Shown here: positions 17,158-26,823 of the stretch, one piece after another
Layout of the letters: each line of letters opens with the position of its first letter
How positions within the stretch are numbered: the stretch's first letter is position 1
NCBI RefSeq assembly: GCF_002093115.1
Contig: NZ_NAAD01000001.1
Span: 124,001 to 188,000, forward strand
From: Geothermobacter hydrogeniphilus
GTDB taxonomy: Bacteria > Desulfobacterota > Desulfuromonadia > Desulfuromonadales > Geothermobacteraceae
Length of the DNA: 64,000 nucleotides
Direction of reading: 5' to 3'
Translations under genes and position numbers: made by a program
The notes under the pieces: model-generated
Database searches by the model: none
Told to the model about the DNA's origin: nothing
Seen by the model: only the letters and a program-made list of their open reading frames with translations

Positions 17158-18401
17158 CGTCGATGAAAGTGCTGATCACAGATGGAAGCAACCGCTCCGC
17201 TCTGGCTGCCGTGCGCTCTCTCGGTCGCCGCGGACACGACATCTTCGTCGCCGGCAGCAGCCCCCGGACCCTGGCCTCCTGCTCCCGATTCTGCCGCGCC
17301 GCGGTTGAGGTTCCCAATCCTCACTGGCGGGGAGAAGATTATGTCGACGAGATCAATACGTTTGTCAAAAAAGAGGGGATTGATGTCATTCTGCCGATGA
17401 CTGACCAGACCATCCAGCTGCTCAGCGCCGCCCGTTCCCTCTTCCCGACGGGGGTCGTTGTCGCCTGTCCCGATCATGACAAGGTCCAGGCGGTTTCCGA
17501 CAAGTACCGTTTGTTCGAGCTGGCCCGGGATCTTGACGTCCCGATCCCGAAAACGATTTTTCTGCGGGGGGCGGATGGCCTGCACGATGTCATCGATCAG
17601 ATCGAAAGCTACCCGGTGGTGGTGAAGCCGGCCTTTTCCCGGAAAAAGGAGGGGCAGAGCTTTCTGGCGGCCAGTGTCAGTTATGCCGACAGCCGCGAGC
17701 AACTGGAATCTCTCTATGCCACCGAACGGGCGCTGCGCTATCCGTCATTGATCCAGGAGAAAATTGAAGGACCGGGGACCGGCCTGTTCACGCTTTTCGA
17801 CCGGGACCGGCATCTCACACTTTTTTCCCACCAGCGATTGCGGGAAAAACCGCCGTCGGGGGGAGCAAGTGTCGTCTGCCGAAGTGTCCCCCTCGATGAA
17901 GAGATGGTTGAGGCCGCGCGCCGGCTGTTGTCCGCCGTTGGATGGCAGGGTGTGGCGATGGTGGAGTTCAAGCGTGACCTGCGTGATGGCAAAGCGAAGC
18001 TGATGGAAATCAACGGTCGTTTCTGGGGGTCGCTGCAGCTGGCGGTGACCTGCGGGGTGGATTTCCCGGGATTACTGGTCGATTTCCTCAACGGAAAGCT
18101 CATTGACAATCAGGGTGATTATCGCTGTGGCGTCAGGATGAAATGGCTTTTTGGCACCCTGGATCACCTGTTGATCCGACTTCGAAACAGCCGCGAACAG
18201 TTGCACCTGCCGGCTGCCGCGCCGTCGAAGGCGGGGGCGGTCATGGACTTTCTGAAGATCTGGGAACAGGACTCCTCTTTTGATGTTTTCGACCCGCGGG
18301 ACCTTGGCCCTTTCAGGTTTGAGGCGGCCTGCTGGCTGCGCCATGCCGTGGGAAGAAAGCCGAAAATTGAAACCGTGCCATGCCTGGACAGGAACAGGTG
18401 A
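17154..18401 (+). CDS. ATP-grasp domain protein
   Basis: 415 residues from TTG 17154; ATG 17163 is an equally good start. The N-terminal preATP-grasp part (VLITDGSNRSALAAVRSLGRRGH) is followed by the ATP-grasp core: VSDKYRLFELARDLDVPIPKT, YPVVVKPAFSRKKEG, and MVEFKRDLRDGKAKLMEINGRFWGSLQLA with the metal-binding Glu and Asn. Enzymes of this type join a carboxylate to an amine through an acyl phosphate. In polysaccharide loci they may add amino acids to sugars. The substrate is not known. It sits between a deacetylase and a glycosyltransferase in one operon. Confidence 0.82.
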   Translation: MTSMKVLITDGSNRSALAAVRSLGRRGHDIFVAGSSPRTLASCSRFCRAAVEVPNPHWRGEDYVDEINTFVKKEGIDVILPMTDQTIQLLSAARSLFPTGVVVACPDHDKVQAVSDKYRLFELARDLDVPIPKTIFLRGADGLHDVIDQIESYPVVVKPAFSRKKEGQSFLAASVSYADSREQLESLYATERALRYPSLIQEKIEGPGTGLFTLFDRDRHLTLFSHQRLREKPPSGGASVVCRSVPLDEEMVEAARRLLSAVGWQGVAMVEFKRDLRDGKAKLMEINGRFWGSLQLAVTCGVDFPGLLVDFLNGKLIDNQGDYRCGVRMKWLFGTLDHLLIRLRNSREQLHLPAAAPSKAGAVMDFLKIWEQDSSFDVFDPRDLGPFRFEAACWLRHAVGRKPKIETVPCLDRNR

Positions 18402-19540
18402 CGAGAGGAAATCGGGTGATTCTGCATCTGATAGAAACAGGTGGACCGGGGGGCGCCGAGCAGATGTTGCTGCGGCTGGCGGAGGAATACCGTCGGCGGG
18501 GAATCGAGCAGATGGTCTGCCTGCGTAAAGAGGGCTGGCTGGCCGGAGAGGTTCGGCGCCGCAATCTGCCCCTGGTCATCAGTCCTCTCGGGCGCCTGCC
18601 CGATCTTGCCTGGTTGCGGCGGATGCGCGGGATCGCCCTCGAGAAAGGGGTCTCCGGGATTCACGCGCATGAATTTGCCATGAATGTCCGTGGCGGACTG
18701 TTGGCCTCCCGGTTGCGCGTCCCCTGCGTGGCAACGGTACACGGTCGGGGCTATTTCGATCAGAAGAGGAGCCGTCGTCTTGCTTACCGGGTGACCAGCC
18801 GTCTGGCCGGTCTGGTAGCGGTTTCAGAGGATATCCGGCAACAGCTGATCGCGTCGGGGGTGTCTCCGAAACGGGTCAGGGTGCTTGCCAACGGCGTCGA
18901 TGTCGGACGGTTTGCTTTTGATCCGGAAAAACGCAGGCGGGTCCGGGCCGGGTTCGGATTTACGGACCAGGATGTCCTGCTGGGAAGCGTCGGCAGTTAT
19001 TACCCGGTCAAGGGGCATCGACATCTCGTGACCGCGATGAAGACGCTGGCCGAAACCTTCAGCCGGGTGCGGCTGGTGCTGGCGGGACAGGGACCGCTGG
19101 CTGAAGACCTGCGGAAACAGGCGGCGGGGCTCGGACTGACGTCCAGGGTGCAGGTCACAGGTTATGTCGAAGATACCGTCGGGCTGTTGAGCGCCCTTGA
19201 TCTGTTTGTGCTGCCATCCCTGTCCGAAGGACAGCCGCTGGCGTTGCTGGAGGCGGGGGCCAACGGCCGCTGCATTGTCGCTTCCCGCGTCGGCGGGGTG
19301 CCGGAAATCCTCACTGATCGGGAGAACGCGCTGCTGGTCGAGCCAGGCAGTGCGGATCTGCTGGCCCAGGCCCTGGCGCACCTGATTGCGAACAGGTCAG
19401 AGCGGGAGCGCCTGGGCGCAAACGCGGAGCGTACCATCCGCTGTCACTGGTCGATCCGCTCGGTGGCGGACCGCTACCTCGAACTGCTGTTGCCGGATCC
19501 TGATCTGAAAAAAAGCGGTCTTGAGCAGGCCCGGGATTGA
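18380..19540 (+). CDS. Glycosyltransferase family 4
   Basis: 386 residues. A standard GT4 layout: N-terminal VILHLIETGGPGGAEQMLLRLAEEY, ATVHGRGYFDQKR, then LLGSVGSYYPVKGHRHLVTAMK, LVLAGQGPLAEDLRKQA and SEGQPLALLEAGANGRCIVASRVGGVPEIL. The start overlaps the end of the ATP-grasp gene by 22 bases. It acts on the cytoplasmic side of the inner membrane. Composition is GC-rich like the core of the locus, unlike the glycosyltransferase at 12,693. Which sugar it transfers cannot be read from sequence. Confidence 0.88.
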   Translation: MPGQEQVTRGNRVILHLIETGGPGGAEQMLLRLAEEYRRRGIEQMVCLRKEGWLAGEVRRRNLPLVISPLGRLPDLAWLRRMRGIALEKGVSGIHAHEFAMNVRGGLLASRLRVPCVATVHGRGYFDQKRSRRLAYRVTSRLAGLVAVSEDIRQQLIASGVSPKRVRVLANGVDVGRFAFDPEKRRRVRAGFGFTDQDVLLGSVGSYYPVKGHRHLVTAMKTLAETFSRVRLVLAGQGPLAEDLRKQAAGLGLTSRVQVTGYVEDTVGLLSALDLFVLPSLSEGQPLALLEAGANGRCIVASRVGGVPEILTDRENALLVEPGSADLLAQALAHLIANRSERERLGANAERTIRCHWSIRSVADRYLELLLPDPDLKKSGLEQARD

Positions 19541-19585
19541 AGGCGCGACAAGGGCCGGTTTTTTGGTGCAGCGAAGGAATGAAGA

Positions 19586-21016
19586 TTGATACGTACACAA
19601 CCACTATCTGAGCCTGTTCTGAACAGGAACACTACCGTCCCGGCGGGCACCGATCGCCTTCCCGGAGGAGACCTTCGGGGCGGCGTCGTGTCCGAACGGC
19701 AATCCCTTGCCGGTTCGCTGAAATTGATCTGCAGCGGGTTCCGGCATCAGCATGCCGCCTTCATCCTGACGTGTATTTACCTGATTTTTGAATACAACCG
19801 GCCGCAGCAGGTTTATCCGGTACTCAACTTCCTGCCCTGGGGGAAGGTGCTGCTGCTGCTCGGGGCATTGTTTGCTTTTGCCGACCGGGATACCGGCGCG
19901 CCTCCCGCCCAAGCGGTGCGGCCCATGTCTCTCTTTGCGGTCTGTGTGTTGCTGTCGACTCTGTTCGCTTTTTCTCCGGGGACCGCCGTCAATGACTGGA
20001 TGATGTTTTTCAGCTGGATGTTCGTGGTGCTGCTGCTCACCAGCGTGGTCAACAGCCGGTCACGACTGTTCCTGTTTATGACGGTCTATTTTCTCGCCAA
20101 CCTGAAAATGGCTCAGCACGGATTTCGTTCCTGGGCCATGGGCGGTTTCGGGTTCTCCGGGTGGGGGGTGACGGGGTCGCCGGGGTGGTTTCAGAATTCC
20201 GGTGAATTCAGCCTGCAGATGGTGGTTTTTCTGCCCCTGGTTTTTTCCTATATCGCGTTTTTCCGTCGCCGGTGGTCGGTCGGGGTGCGCCTGTTCTTCT
20301 ATCTTTTGGCGGTGATGGCCGTCGGCTCGATTATCGCCTCCGGATCGCGCGGAGCCATCCTCGGCCTGGCCATGGTCGGTCTGTGGTGCCTGCTCTTTTC
20401 GCGTCAGCGGGTCAAGGCCCTTATCCTGGTGGTCCTGCTGGGGATCCTGATCAGCCTGGTGATGCCGGCCGGTTTCAAAGCCCGTTTTGACACTGTGGGC
20501 AAAGATAAGACGTCTCTTGCGCGGCTGACTTACTGGCAGGCTGGAGTCAGCGCCGTGGGGAAGCATCCATGGACCGGGGTCGGTTTCCGCAACTGGACGG
20601 TCTGGGTTCGTGACGAGCATCCGGAGTTGATGAAAAAGGTCGGGACCACTCTGCACGCGGAGGTCATCCACAACACCTACCTTGAGGCGGCGGTCGAACT
20701 GGGCCTGCCGGGGCTGGCGGTTTACCTGCTGCTGTTGCTGCAGGTGTTTTTCTCCAACCTGAAGACCGCACGGGTTGCCCGGCTGCTGGATGATCGTTTT
20801 CTTGAATCCACGGCCAGGGGGCTGAACGGCGGACTGCTCGGGTTCCTCGCGCCAAGCTATTTCATGTCGGTGCTTTATTATCCCTATGTCTGGATGTTTC
20901 TGGTGTTGTCCGTCAGCTGTTCAGTTGTCTGCGGGCGGATGTCTCGCGAAAAACGACTGGCGGCTGCTCCCGCGATGGCGGCCGGGTCAGTGCCCGGCGG
21001 CAGGGGGGTGGTATGA
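19586..21016 (+). CDS. O-antigen ligase-like membrane protein, exosortase-associated
   Basis: 476 residues with about ten hydrophobic segments and one large outside loop. The Wzy_C-type region contains GSRGAILGLAMVGLW and, in the loop, WTGVGFRNWTVWV and VIHNTYLEAAVELGLPGLAVYL. These features match the putative O-glycosylation ligase family of exosortase A loci (TIGR03097). Likely roles are polymerising the repeat unit or ligating glycan to an acceptor on the periplasmic side. The start TTG 19586 has AAGGA seven bases upstream; a later GTG at 19688 is possible. The end overlaps the next gene by 4 bases. Confidence 0.8.
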   Translation: MIRTQPLSEPVLNRNTTVPAGTDRLPGGDLRGGVVSERQSLAGSLKLICSGFRHQHAAFILTCIYLIFEYNRPQQVYPVLNFLPWGKVLLLLGALFAFADRDTGAPPAQAVRPMSLFAVCVLLSTLFAFSPGTAVNDWMMFFSWMFVVLLLTSVVNSRSRLFLFMTVYFLANLKMAQHGFRSWAMGGFGFSGWGVTGSPGWFQNSGEFSLQMVVFLPLVFSYIAFFRRRWSVGVRLFFYLLAVMAVGSIIASGSRGAILGLAMVGLWCLLFSRQRVKALILVVLLGILISLVMPAGFKARFDTVGKDKTSLARLTYWQAGVSAVGKHPWTGVGFRNWTVWVRDEHPELMKKVGTTLHAEVIHNTYLEAAVELGLPGLAVYLLLLLQVFFSNLKTARVARLLDDRFLESTARGLNGGLLGFLAPSYFMSVLYYPYVWMFLVLSVSCSVVCGRMSREKRLAAAPAMAAGSVPGGRGVV

Positions 21017-22653
21017 AAGGTGTCCGGCTCAAGCCGTCGATAAAGCGCCTGCTGGGCAGTGTCGTGTCAACGGCCGCGGGGCGAAAGCTGGTGAATCGTT
21101 GTTCCCCGGGATTCGCCACGGTTTTTCTGCTGCATCGGGCCGCGGGAATCCATCCCGGCATTCATGGCCACGATCCGGAGGGGCTCGAACAGATCCTGAT
21201 CGGCCTGAAAAAGCGCAGGTTCAACCTGGTTCCCCTGGACGCCGTCGTCTCCGCGGCGCGGGGGACGACGACCCTGCCGAATCAATCGGTGGCTTTTACC
21301 ATGGATGACGGTTACTGGGATCAGCTGGAAGTCCTGGCGCCGGTCTTTGTCCGCCATGGCGTGCCCTTGACCGTCTTTTTAACAACGGGACTTCTGGACG
21401 GGGAGTTATGGCCGTGGGATGCCAAGATTCATTGGTTGATGATGCGGTTTGATCGGCAGCAACTTGAGATTCCAGTGGGGCGGCAACGGATTTGCTGGCC
21501 CACCGGATCGGCTCAGGAACGGCGTTCGGCACGCCGAGAACTGCAGGCCATCGCTGCGGCTATATCATCCGAACAATTGCCGTCTTTTCTCTCGTCCTTG
21601 GAAGACGCGGTCGGGATTAAGCTCCCGAAGAACGCGCCAGAGGAATTTCAGCCGGCAAGCTGGGATCAGGTCCGGTCGCTTGAGGCCGAAGGGGTGCGTT
21701 TTGCTCCTCACACCCATTCCCATCGAATTCTGAGCAGGCTCTCGGAGGAGGGAGCCCGCAGGGAATTGCTGCGCTCGCTGGACAGGGTCAGGTCCTGCAC
21801 CAAACAAGCATTGCCGGTGATGGCCTATCCGGTCGGGATGGAGGCGCATTTTGGTTCGCGGGAGATGACGCTGGCGAAGGGGCTGGGTTATGCGGCGGCC
21901 TTCTCCGTCTGCGGGGAATACCTGCGCTGGAAGCGCGCTGATGGTGTGAGCGACAGCCGCTGTTATTCCATCCCTCGGTACGCGCTCCCGTCGAAGATTT
22001 CCGATGCGATGTGGATTGCCGGTGGTGTCGAACTGTTCAAGTGGAGTTCGGTGTCCCTGATGAGTCATATGGGGGAACTGGTGTATGGGCATGGTAGGCG
22101 GACAGGGCGTGTAGGTCGCAGGGTTTTTTTGAGAAGCCAATTGAGGAAACTGGCCTTATCCCTGGGGCAGTATTCGAGATTCAGGGAAATTGACCCGGGG
22201 CGGATAAAGAGACTGGTTTTCGTTTGTCGGGGGAATGTGTGCAGAAGTCCCTATGCTGAGAAGGTTGCGCAAAGACTTGGATTTCCGGCCGTCAGTTGTG
22301 GGACTGAGGTTCTGCATTCATCGCCGGCGGAACAAATGGCTGTTCGCGCGGCACTGATGAGGGGTGAAGATTTGTCAGAGCATATGTCGAAGAGTATTTT
22401 TGATAACAATTTTCAATACACTGATTGTCTCATCGTTATGGACCCGTCACAAATACAAGTTGCACAAAAAGTGGCAGATAGAGTTAATTGTCAAGTTTCT
22501 TTGTTGGGTATGTGGAATATTCAAAAAACACCAGAGATATACGATCCTTATGGTAGGTCGATCGAATCATTTAATGAATGCTTTATGTTTATCAGTAACT
22601 GTATAGACAAATTAGTATTACATTTAAATTCTGATAATGGAATGGTGGATTGA
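21013..22653 (+). CDS. Polysaccharide deacetylase fused to low-molecular-weight tyrosine phosphatase
   Basis: 546 residues in one uninterrupted frame. The first ~360 residues are a NodB-type deacetylase: VAFTMDDGYWDQLE (Asp pair), RFAPHTHSHRILS (metal His residues) and VMAYPVGMEAHFG. Residues ~395-535 form a low-molecular-weight protein tyrosine phosphatase: P-loop CRGNVCRS with nucleophile Cys405, and the general-acid loop DPYG near residue 511. Stand-alone Wzb-type phosphatases control the Wzc kinase in capsule export; fusion to a deacetylase is unusual. The DNA becomes strongly AT-rich after about 22,340, inside the phosphatase domain, so the gene is probably a recombinant. A sequencing fusion cannot be excluded. 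Confidence 0.82.
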   Translation: MKGVRLKPSIKRLLGSVVSTAAGRKLVNRCSPGFATVFLLHRAAGIHPGIHGHDPEGLEQILIGLKKRRFNLVPLDAVVSAARGTTTLPNQSVAFTMDDGYWDQLEVLAPVFVRHGVPLTVFLTTGLLDGELWPWDAKIHWLMMRFDRQQLEIPVGRQRICWPTGSAQERRSARRELQAIAAAISSEQLPSFLSSLEDAVGIKLPKNAPEEFQPASWDQVRSLEAEGVRFAPHTHSHRILSRLSEEGARRELLRSLDRVRSCTKQALPVMAYPVGMEAHFGSREMTLAKGLGYAAAFSVCGEYLRWKRADGVSDSRCYSIPRYALPSKISDAMWIAGGVELFKWSSVSLMSHMGELVYGHGRRTGRVGRRVFLRSQLRKLALSLGQYSRFREIDPGRIKRLVFVCRGNVCRSPYAEKVAQRLGFPAVSCGTEVLHSSPAEQMAVRAALMRGEDLSEHMSKSIFDNNFQYTDCLIVMDPSQIQVAQKVADRVNCQVSLLGMWNIQKTPEIYDPYGRSIESFNECFMFISNCIDKLVLHLNSDNGMVD

Positions 22654-23631
22654 ATGATGGAAAATGGAAAAAAAATTTGGATAACATGGGAGCATCAACG
22701 TAGGTCTATAGTTTTGTCAAAAGAGTTTGGGTGTAAACTATATATCTATGACAAAAATTATTCAAATAAGGCTCTAAGGTATTTGTCGGCAATCTTATTC
22801 ACATTTATTGTTGTTATCAGAAACAGGCCGGAAATAATATTTTGTCAGAACCCATCTGTTGTCTTGGCCTTTCAACTTTCATTATTGAAGACATTTTTTA
22901 CGTATAAACTTATAGTTGATAGGCACTCAAATTTTATGTTTAATCTTGAAGATTCATTTAAAAAGAAAATTTTTACTATTGTTAGTGATTATTCAATAAG
23001 GGTTGCGGATTTGACGATCGTAACAAATGAGTTTTTGAAAAATAATTATATCGAGAATAAAAATGGAAGAGGAGTTGTTCTTCAAGATAAGATACCAGAC
23101 ATGGGTAAAATTTTAAAAGAAACTGACAGAAGTAGAAAAACTGTTTTTTTTATTACCTCGTTTAGTAGGGATGAGCCAATATTGGAAGTTCTTGAGGCAA
23201 TTGATGGTTTAGGTAGCGAATACTATTTTTATTTTTCTGGTGATTACAAAAAGTTGAATGAAGACATCCCAGTAAAGGGTGTGAATTATGAATTTACTGG
23301 ATTTATTGATGAAGATAAGTTTTGTTCGGTATTGGACTCGTCACATGCCGTTATGGTTTTTACAAAACATGAGCACACATTGACATGCGGCGCTTATGAG
23401 GGGTTAGCAAAAGGCAAGCCTCTGATTTTGTCGAATACTAAGGCTATCAAAGATTATTTCAAGTCAGGTAGTGTTTATTGTGATATGAATTCAGCATCAA
23501 TAAAGAGAGGGATTGTTGAATGCTTTGAAAATTATAGTGAATTGAAGATGCAGGTGTTAGAGTTAAGATTAGAATTGGAAAAATCTTGGAATGAAAAGTT
23601 CAATGACATAAGGACATCTATTTTTCAGTAG
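22654..23631 (+). CDS. Glycosyltransferase-like protein (AT-rich)
   Basis: 325 residues; ATG 22654 or ATG 22657 may be used. A divergent GT-B fold is suggested by PEIIFCQNPSVVLAFQLSLLKT and KLIVDRHSNFMF in the first half, VFFITSFSRDEPILEVLEAI at the domain boundary, and HTLTCGAYEGLAKGKPLIL with the glutamate position expected in the donor site. It starts directly after the fused deacetylase gene. Codon use is very AT-rich, matching the following two genes, so it belongs to a transferred block. No substrate can be assigned. Confidence 0.7.
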   Translation: MMENGKKIWITWEHQRRSIVLSKEFGCKLYIYDKNYSNKALRYLSAILFTFIVVIRNRPEIIFCQNPSVVLAFQLSLLKTFFTYKLIVDRHSNFMFNLEDSFKKKIFTIVSDYSIRVADLTIVTNEFLKNNYIENKNGRGVVLQDKIPDMGKILKETDRSRKTVFFITSFSRDEPILEVLEAIDGLGSEYYFYFSGDYKKLNEDIPVKGVNYEFTGFIDEDKFCSVLDSSHAVMVFTKHEHTLTCGAYEGLAKGKPLILSNTKAIKDYFKSGSVYCDMNSASIKRGIVECFENYSELKMQVLELRLELEKSWNEKFNDIRTSIFQ

Positions 23632-23647
23632 GCAGTTGGGAGTAATA

Positions 23648-24982
23648 ATGAATAAGAATGTTTCTAAATACTTATTTTATTATCCATCTACTGTAGTAAA
23701 GGGTGAGATGGTGTTTAAATATTTAAATGAATATCGAAGTTTTCAGTGGAGAGATATCGATAATATACGATCCTATCAACTCGAAAAGTTGAAGAAAATA
23801 ATCCGCTTTTCTCGATCTCATAGCGGATTTTATAAAAAACTATATCGTAATATAGATGATGATTTTATTAATAATCTAACGTTCGATAGTTTTAAACATT
23901 TGCCGTGTATTGACAAGGTTGATTTGATTAGGTCTGGAAAATGTATGTCAACTTGTTGGAAATATTTTTCTGGAACAAAAACAACGGGTGGGTCGACAGG
24001 GCAACCAGTTCGGGTAAAAAAAAATCCAAATGCTCTTGCCCGTGAGAGGGCTGCTACTTGGCGTTCGTATGAGTGGGCAGGTATTGAAGTTGGGGATCGG
24101 CAGGCAAGATTTTGGGGGGTGCCGCATTCAGTGTCTGGCCGGGCTAAGGCTTTGTTGACTGATTTTTTGACTAATAGGATTCGTTTGTCGGCCTTCGATT
24201 TGTCAGAGGAGAAGATGGCTTTATATTATGAAATGGCAATGTCGTTTAGACCACGATATTTGTATGGTTATGTAAGTGTCTTAAAAATGTTTACAAAGTA
24301 TATAGAAGATATTAATTTACCAATCATAGATAGTGTAAAATCGATTATTACAACTTCAGAAATATTGACCACTAAAGATTCCTTGTATATTGGTAGTGTG
24401 CATGGTTGTAATGTCTATAATGAATATGGTTGTGGTGAGGTTGGGTCAATAGCTCATACTTGTGAAAATGGTAATCTTCATTTGATGGCCGATAATGCAT
24501 ATGTCGAAATATTTGATCAGGGTAATGGTGGAGGCGAGATATATGTTACAGATCTGCATAATTTAGCTACACCATTAATTAGATATCGACTTGGTGATTA
24601 TGCTATGGCATCAAATGAAAAATGCTCATGCGGCAGGGGGTTGCCAATAATAAAAGCAGTCTGCGGTCGTGCATACGATATGTTGACAATCGAAAATGGA
24701 AAAAAAATACATCCAGAAGCTGTAATTTATGTATTCGAAGGTATCCAAAAAGATAAAAATGTTTTTAATCAATTTCAAGTTATTCAAACAGATTTATCTA
24801 AAATTACAATTAAGATTGTTCCGGCAGATGAATGGGATGATTCAGTTGTAGATATAATATTGAAAGAACTGAAAAATAATATTTCCAATAGTATTGACTA
24901 CAACTTTGAATTCTGTTCTGCCATTGACAGAGAAGCGTCAGGTAAAATGCGCATTGTTAAAGGCTTGGTTGAATCCGATTAA
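23648..24982 (+). CDS. CapK/PaaK-like adenylate-forming enzyme
   Basis: 444 residues from ATG 23648, which has GGGAG at the right distance; an upstream TTG is less likely. It has the phenylacetate-CoA ligase/CapK fold: KTTGGSTGQPVRVKKNP is the nucleotide-binding P-loop (about residue 118), followed by YNEYGCGEVGSIAHTC, RYRLGDYA and CGRGLPIIKAVCGR. CapK-like proteins occur in capsule loci and are thought to activate a carboxylic acid for attachment to sugar. The gene is strongly AT-rich. Its stop codon overlaps by 4 bases the stop of the convergent minus-strand gene. Confidence 0.78.
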   Translation: MNKNVSKYLFYYPSTVVKGEMVFKYLNEYRSFQWRDIDNIRSYQLEKLKKIIRFSRSHSGFYKKLYRNIDDDFINNLTFDSFKHLPCIDKVDLIRSGKCMSTCWKYFSGTKTTGGSTGQPVRVKKNPNALARERAATWRSYEWAGIEVGDRQARFWGVPHSVSGRAKALLTDFLTNRIRLSAFDLSEEKMALYYEMAMSFRPRYLYGYVSVLKMFTKYIEDINLPIIDSVKSIITTSEILTTKDSLYIGSVHGCNVYNEYGCGEVGSIAHTCENGNLHLMADNAYVEIFDQGNGGGEIYVTDLHNLATPLIRYRLGDYAMASNEKCSCGRGLPIIKAVCGRAYDMLTIENGKKIHPEAVIYVFEGIQKDKNVFNQFQVIQTDLSKITIKIVPADEWDDSVVDIILKELKNNISNSIDYNFEFCSAIDREASGKMRIVKGLVESD

Positions 24983-26538
24983 TAGGTAACTATTTTTAAG
25001 TTTGTTGGTGCTGCTATAAATATGGGTTGTTGTTCTAATGATGTCTGCCATCCAGCATAACCAAGGATAGAAATGTAATTGTCAGTAAGATCTCCATTGT
25101 TGTCTATTATGTTATCAGAGTAAGAGCCATGAATATTGTTCGATAAAGTGATACAGTTACTCGGATTATTTTTTGACAGTGTTGAATGATACATTAATGG
25201 GCTTTTGAAATAATATGAAGGTTCCCCTTGGTATCCGGACCCTGTTATGAAAATATTGTCTTTAATTATAGCGTCTCCGATTTCACCGCATTTTGTCCCA
25301 TCAACTCTGTCGAACCCTAGATAGCCCGATATTGTATTTCTATAATAGTAAACGTTCTTTTGTGGTTTGTCTGATCTTTGAAAAAAACTTCCTATGTATG
25401 AGCTTCCTGTCATCTCGAAAAAGTTAAAAGATATATCAATATCGTTTGTGTAAGCCATAATAGAATTCATTGAATGCCCAAGGACCCATCCTGTAGACAT
25501 TATAATTTTATTTTTTCTTATTGACATTCTGTCGATATATTCTTTTGGAGATATGGCGCTATTGATACCTGTTACACCCTTTCCTCCAGGTGAATGTATG
25601 TAGTTGCTTTCAATAAGTGCTTTATATAGTGAATAAAGGCTTCCGATAGCTGAAGCTCCAGCAAAGTTCTTGAACTCATTGTCTTGTATGACAAAAAACG
25701 CACCTGATGGACTTCCCTTGGTAGTATAAATGAATCCTTGGTTTATATTTATTGATTCATTTGATACGAGATTGTTGAAACTACAACGACGTATAGTTTG
25801 GTAATTATGGCCTCCATATAATTGGATCGCATATCTTGAAAAATCATTAAAATTCAAGTTATCGAAATATGGCCCAATATTCCAAGAACGTAGAAAATGA
25901 CCTGCTCCATAGATGTTGACAGTCTCTTCAGGAAAGCCAATCCAGTTGTGTGGAGAGTTATTGAGAGACATCTCATCGTTAGATCCAAATAGTTTGTAGT
26001 TGCCTTTTCGAAAGTAAACGATATCAGTTATGTTTTCAGATGTCGTATTGTTTATCAAACTTTGTATGGATGCATATGGTTGATTTATGCTTCCAGTTTC
26101 CACTCCACTATAAGAGCTGTCCACAAACAAAAACCCATTCGTCGTTACATCAATAGACCATGTTGTAGATACGGTGGTATTTTCAGAATCTGTCACCGTC
26201 AAGGTTATTGGCCCAGCGCTAGACTGTGGGTTCGGCCAGCTGATCTCGCCGGTAGCTGGATTGATGGTCATTCCCGGGGGAGCATTCTTCAGGCTATAGG
26301 TAAAGGGATAAAGCCCACCGATTACGGCAGCTCTGATGTTGTATTCAATCCCTGGATATGCCCTGAAAATCCGGTTTGTTGCCGGGATCGCCGGTGAGCC
26401 GGTTCCGGCAGGCTTGATATTGATTATCTCAAGCGGGAAAAATGCTGCGTAACTGAATCCGGCTGTCCCCACCACCAGAAAAGCAACCATCAAAAGCAAT
26501 TGAACAATTGTTGGTTTTTTGTGTTTCCGTGTCTTCAT
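24979..26538 (-). CDS. Secreted Ig-like/parallel beta-helix protein
   Basis: 519 residues with a signal peptide (basic KTRKHKK, then VQLLLMVAFLVVGTAGFSYA). Residues ~55-130 form a putative Ig (He_PIG/cadherin-like) domain: YPFTYSLKNAPPGMTINPAT and GEISWPN. From ~135 on, repeated short turns rich in N, G, Y and I (YASIQSLINN, NLNFNDFSRYAIQLYGGHN) indicate a right-handed beta helix. This fold is usual for polysaccharide-binding or -cleaving proteins. The C-terminus lacks a PEP-CTERM or other sorting tail. The Ig-coding 5' part is GC-normal while the beta-helix part is AT-rich, with the change near 26,190. A sigma-54 promoter motif lies about 285 bases upstream. Confidence 0.75.
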   Translation of the reverse strand: MKTRKHKKPTIVQLLLMVAFLVVGTAGFSYAAFFPLEIINIKPAGTGSPAIPATNRIFRAYPGIEYNIRAAVIGGLYPFTYSLKNAPPGMTINPATGEISWPNPQSSAGPITLTVTDSENTTVSTTWSIDVTTNGFLFVDSSYSGVETGSINQPYASIQSLINNTTSENITDIVYFRKGNYKLFGSNDEMSLNNSPHNWIGFPEETVNIYGAGHFLRSWNIGPYFDNLNFNDFSRYAIQLYGGHNYQTIRRCSFNNLVSNESININQGFIYTTKGSPSGAFFVIQDNEFKNFAGASAIGSLYSLYKALIESNYIHSPGGKGVTGINSAISPKEYIDRMSIRKNKIIMSTGWVLGHSMNSIMAYTNDIDISFNFFEMTGSSYIGSFFQRSDKPQKNVYYYRNTISGYLGFDRVDGTKCGEIGDAIIKDNIFITGSGYQGEPSYYFKSPLMYHSTLSKNNPSNCITLSNNIHGSYSDNIIDNNGDLTDNYISILGYAGWQTSLEQQPIFIAAPTNLKIVTY

Positions 26539-26823
26539 AGCTCAAACCTTTTTCTGCCTGTTTGTTTGTCGGCCCGACCGGCAGTCGTCTGATACGTATC
26601 TTGATATGTCGTCCGGACCATATTTCGGCCTGACAATGGTTCCGTGATTCACAGTTCCAACTTCAGGAGGCAGGGGGAGAGGAGGGTAGTGGTTCGTTGG
26701 AATACCGGGATGAATCCTAGTCGCAGCTTTCAATCCGGTCAATACGCATTAGCACAGAACTGTTTTTCGTGTATCGACGCCCGTTTCCGGATGATTGCGG
26801 TGCTCTTGCTGCCTTGATGTAAC

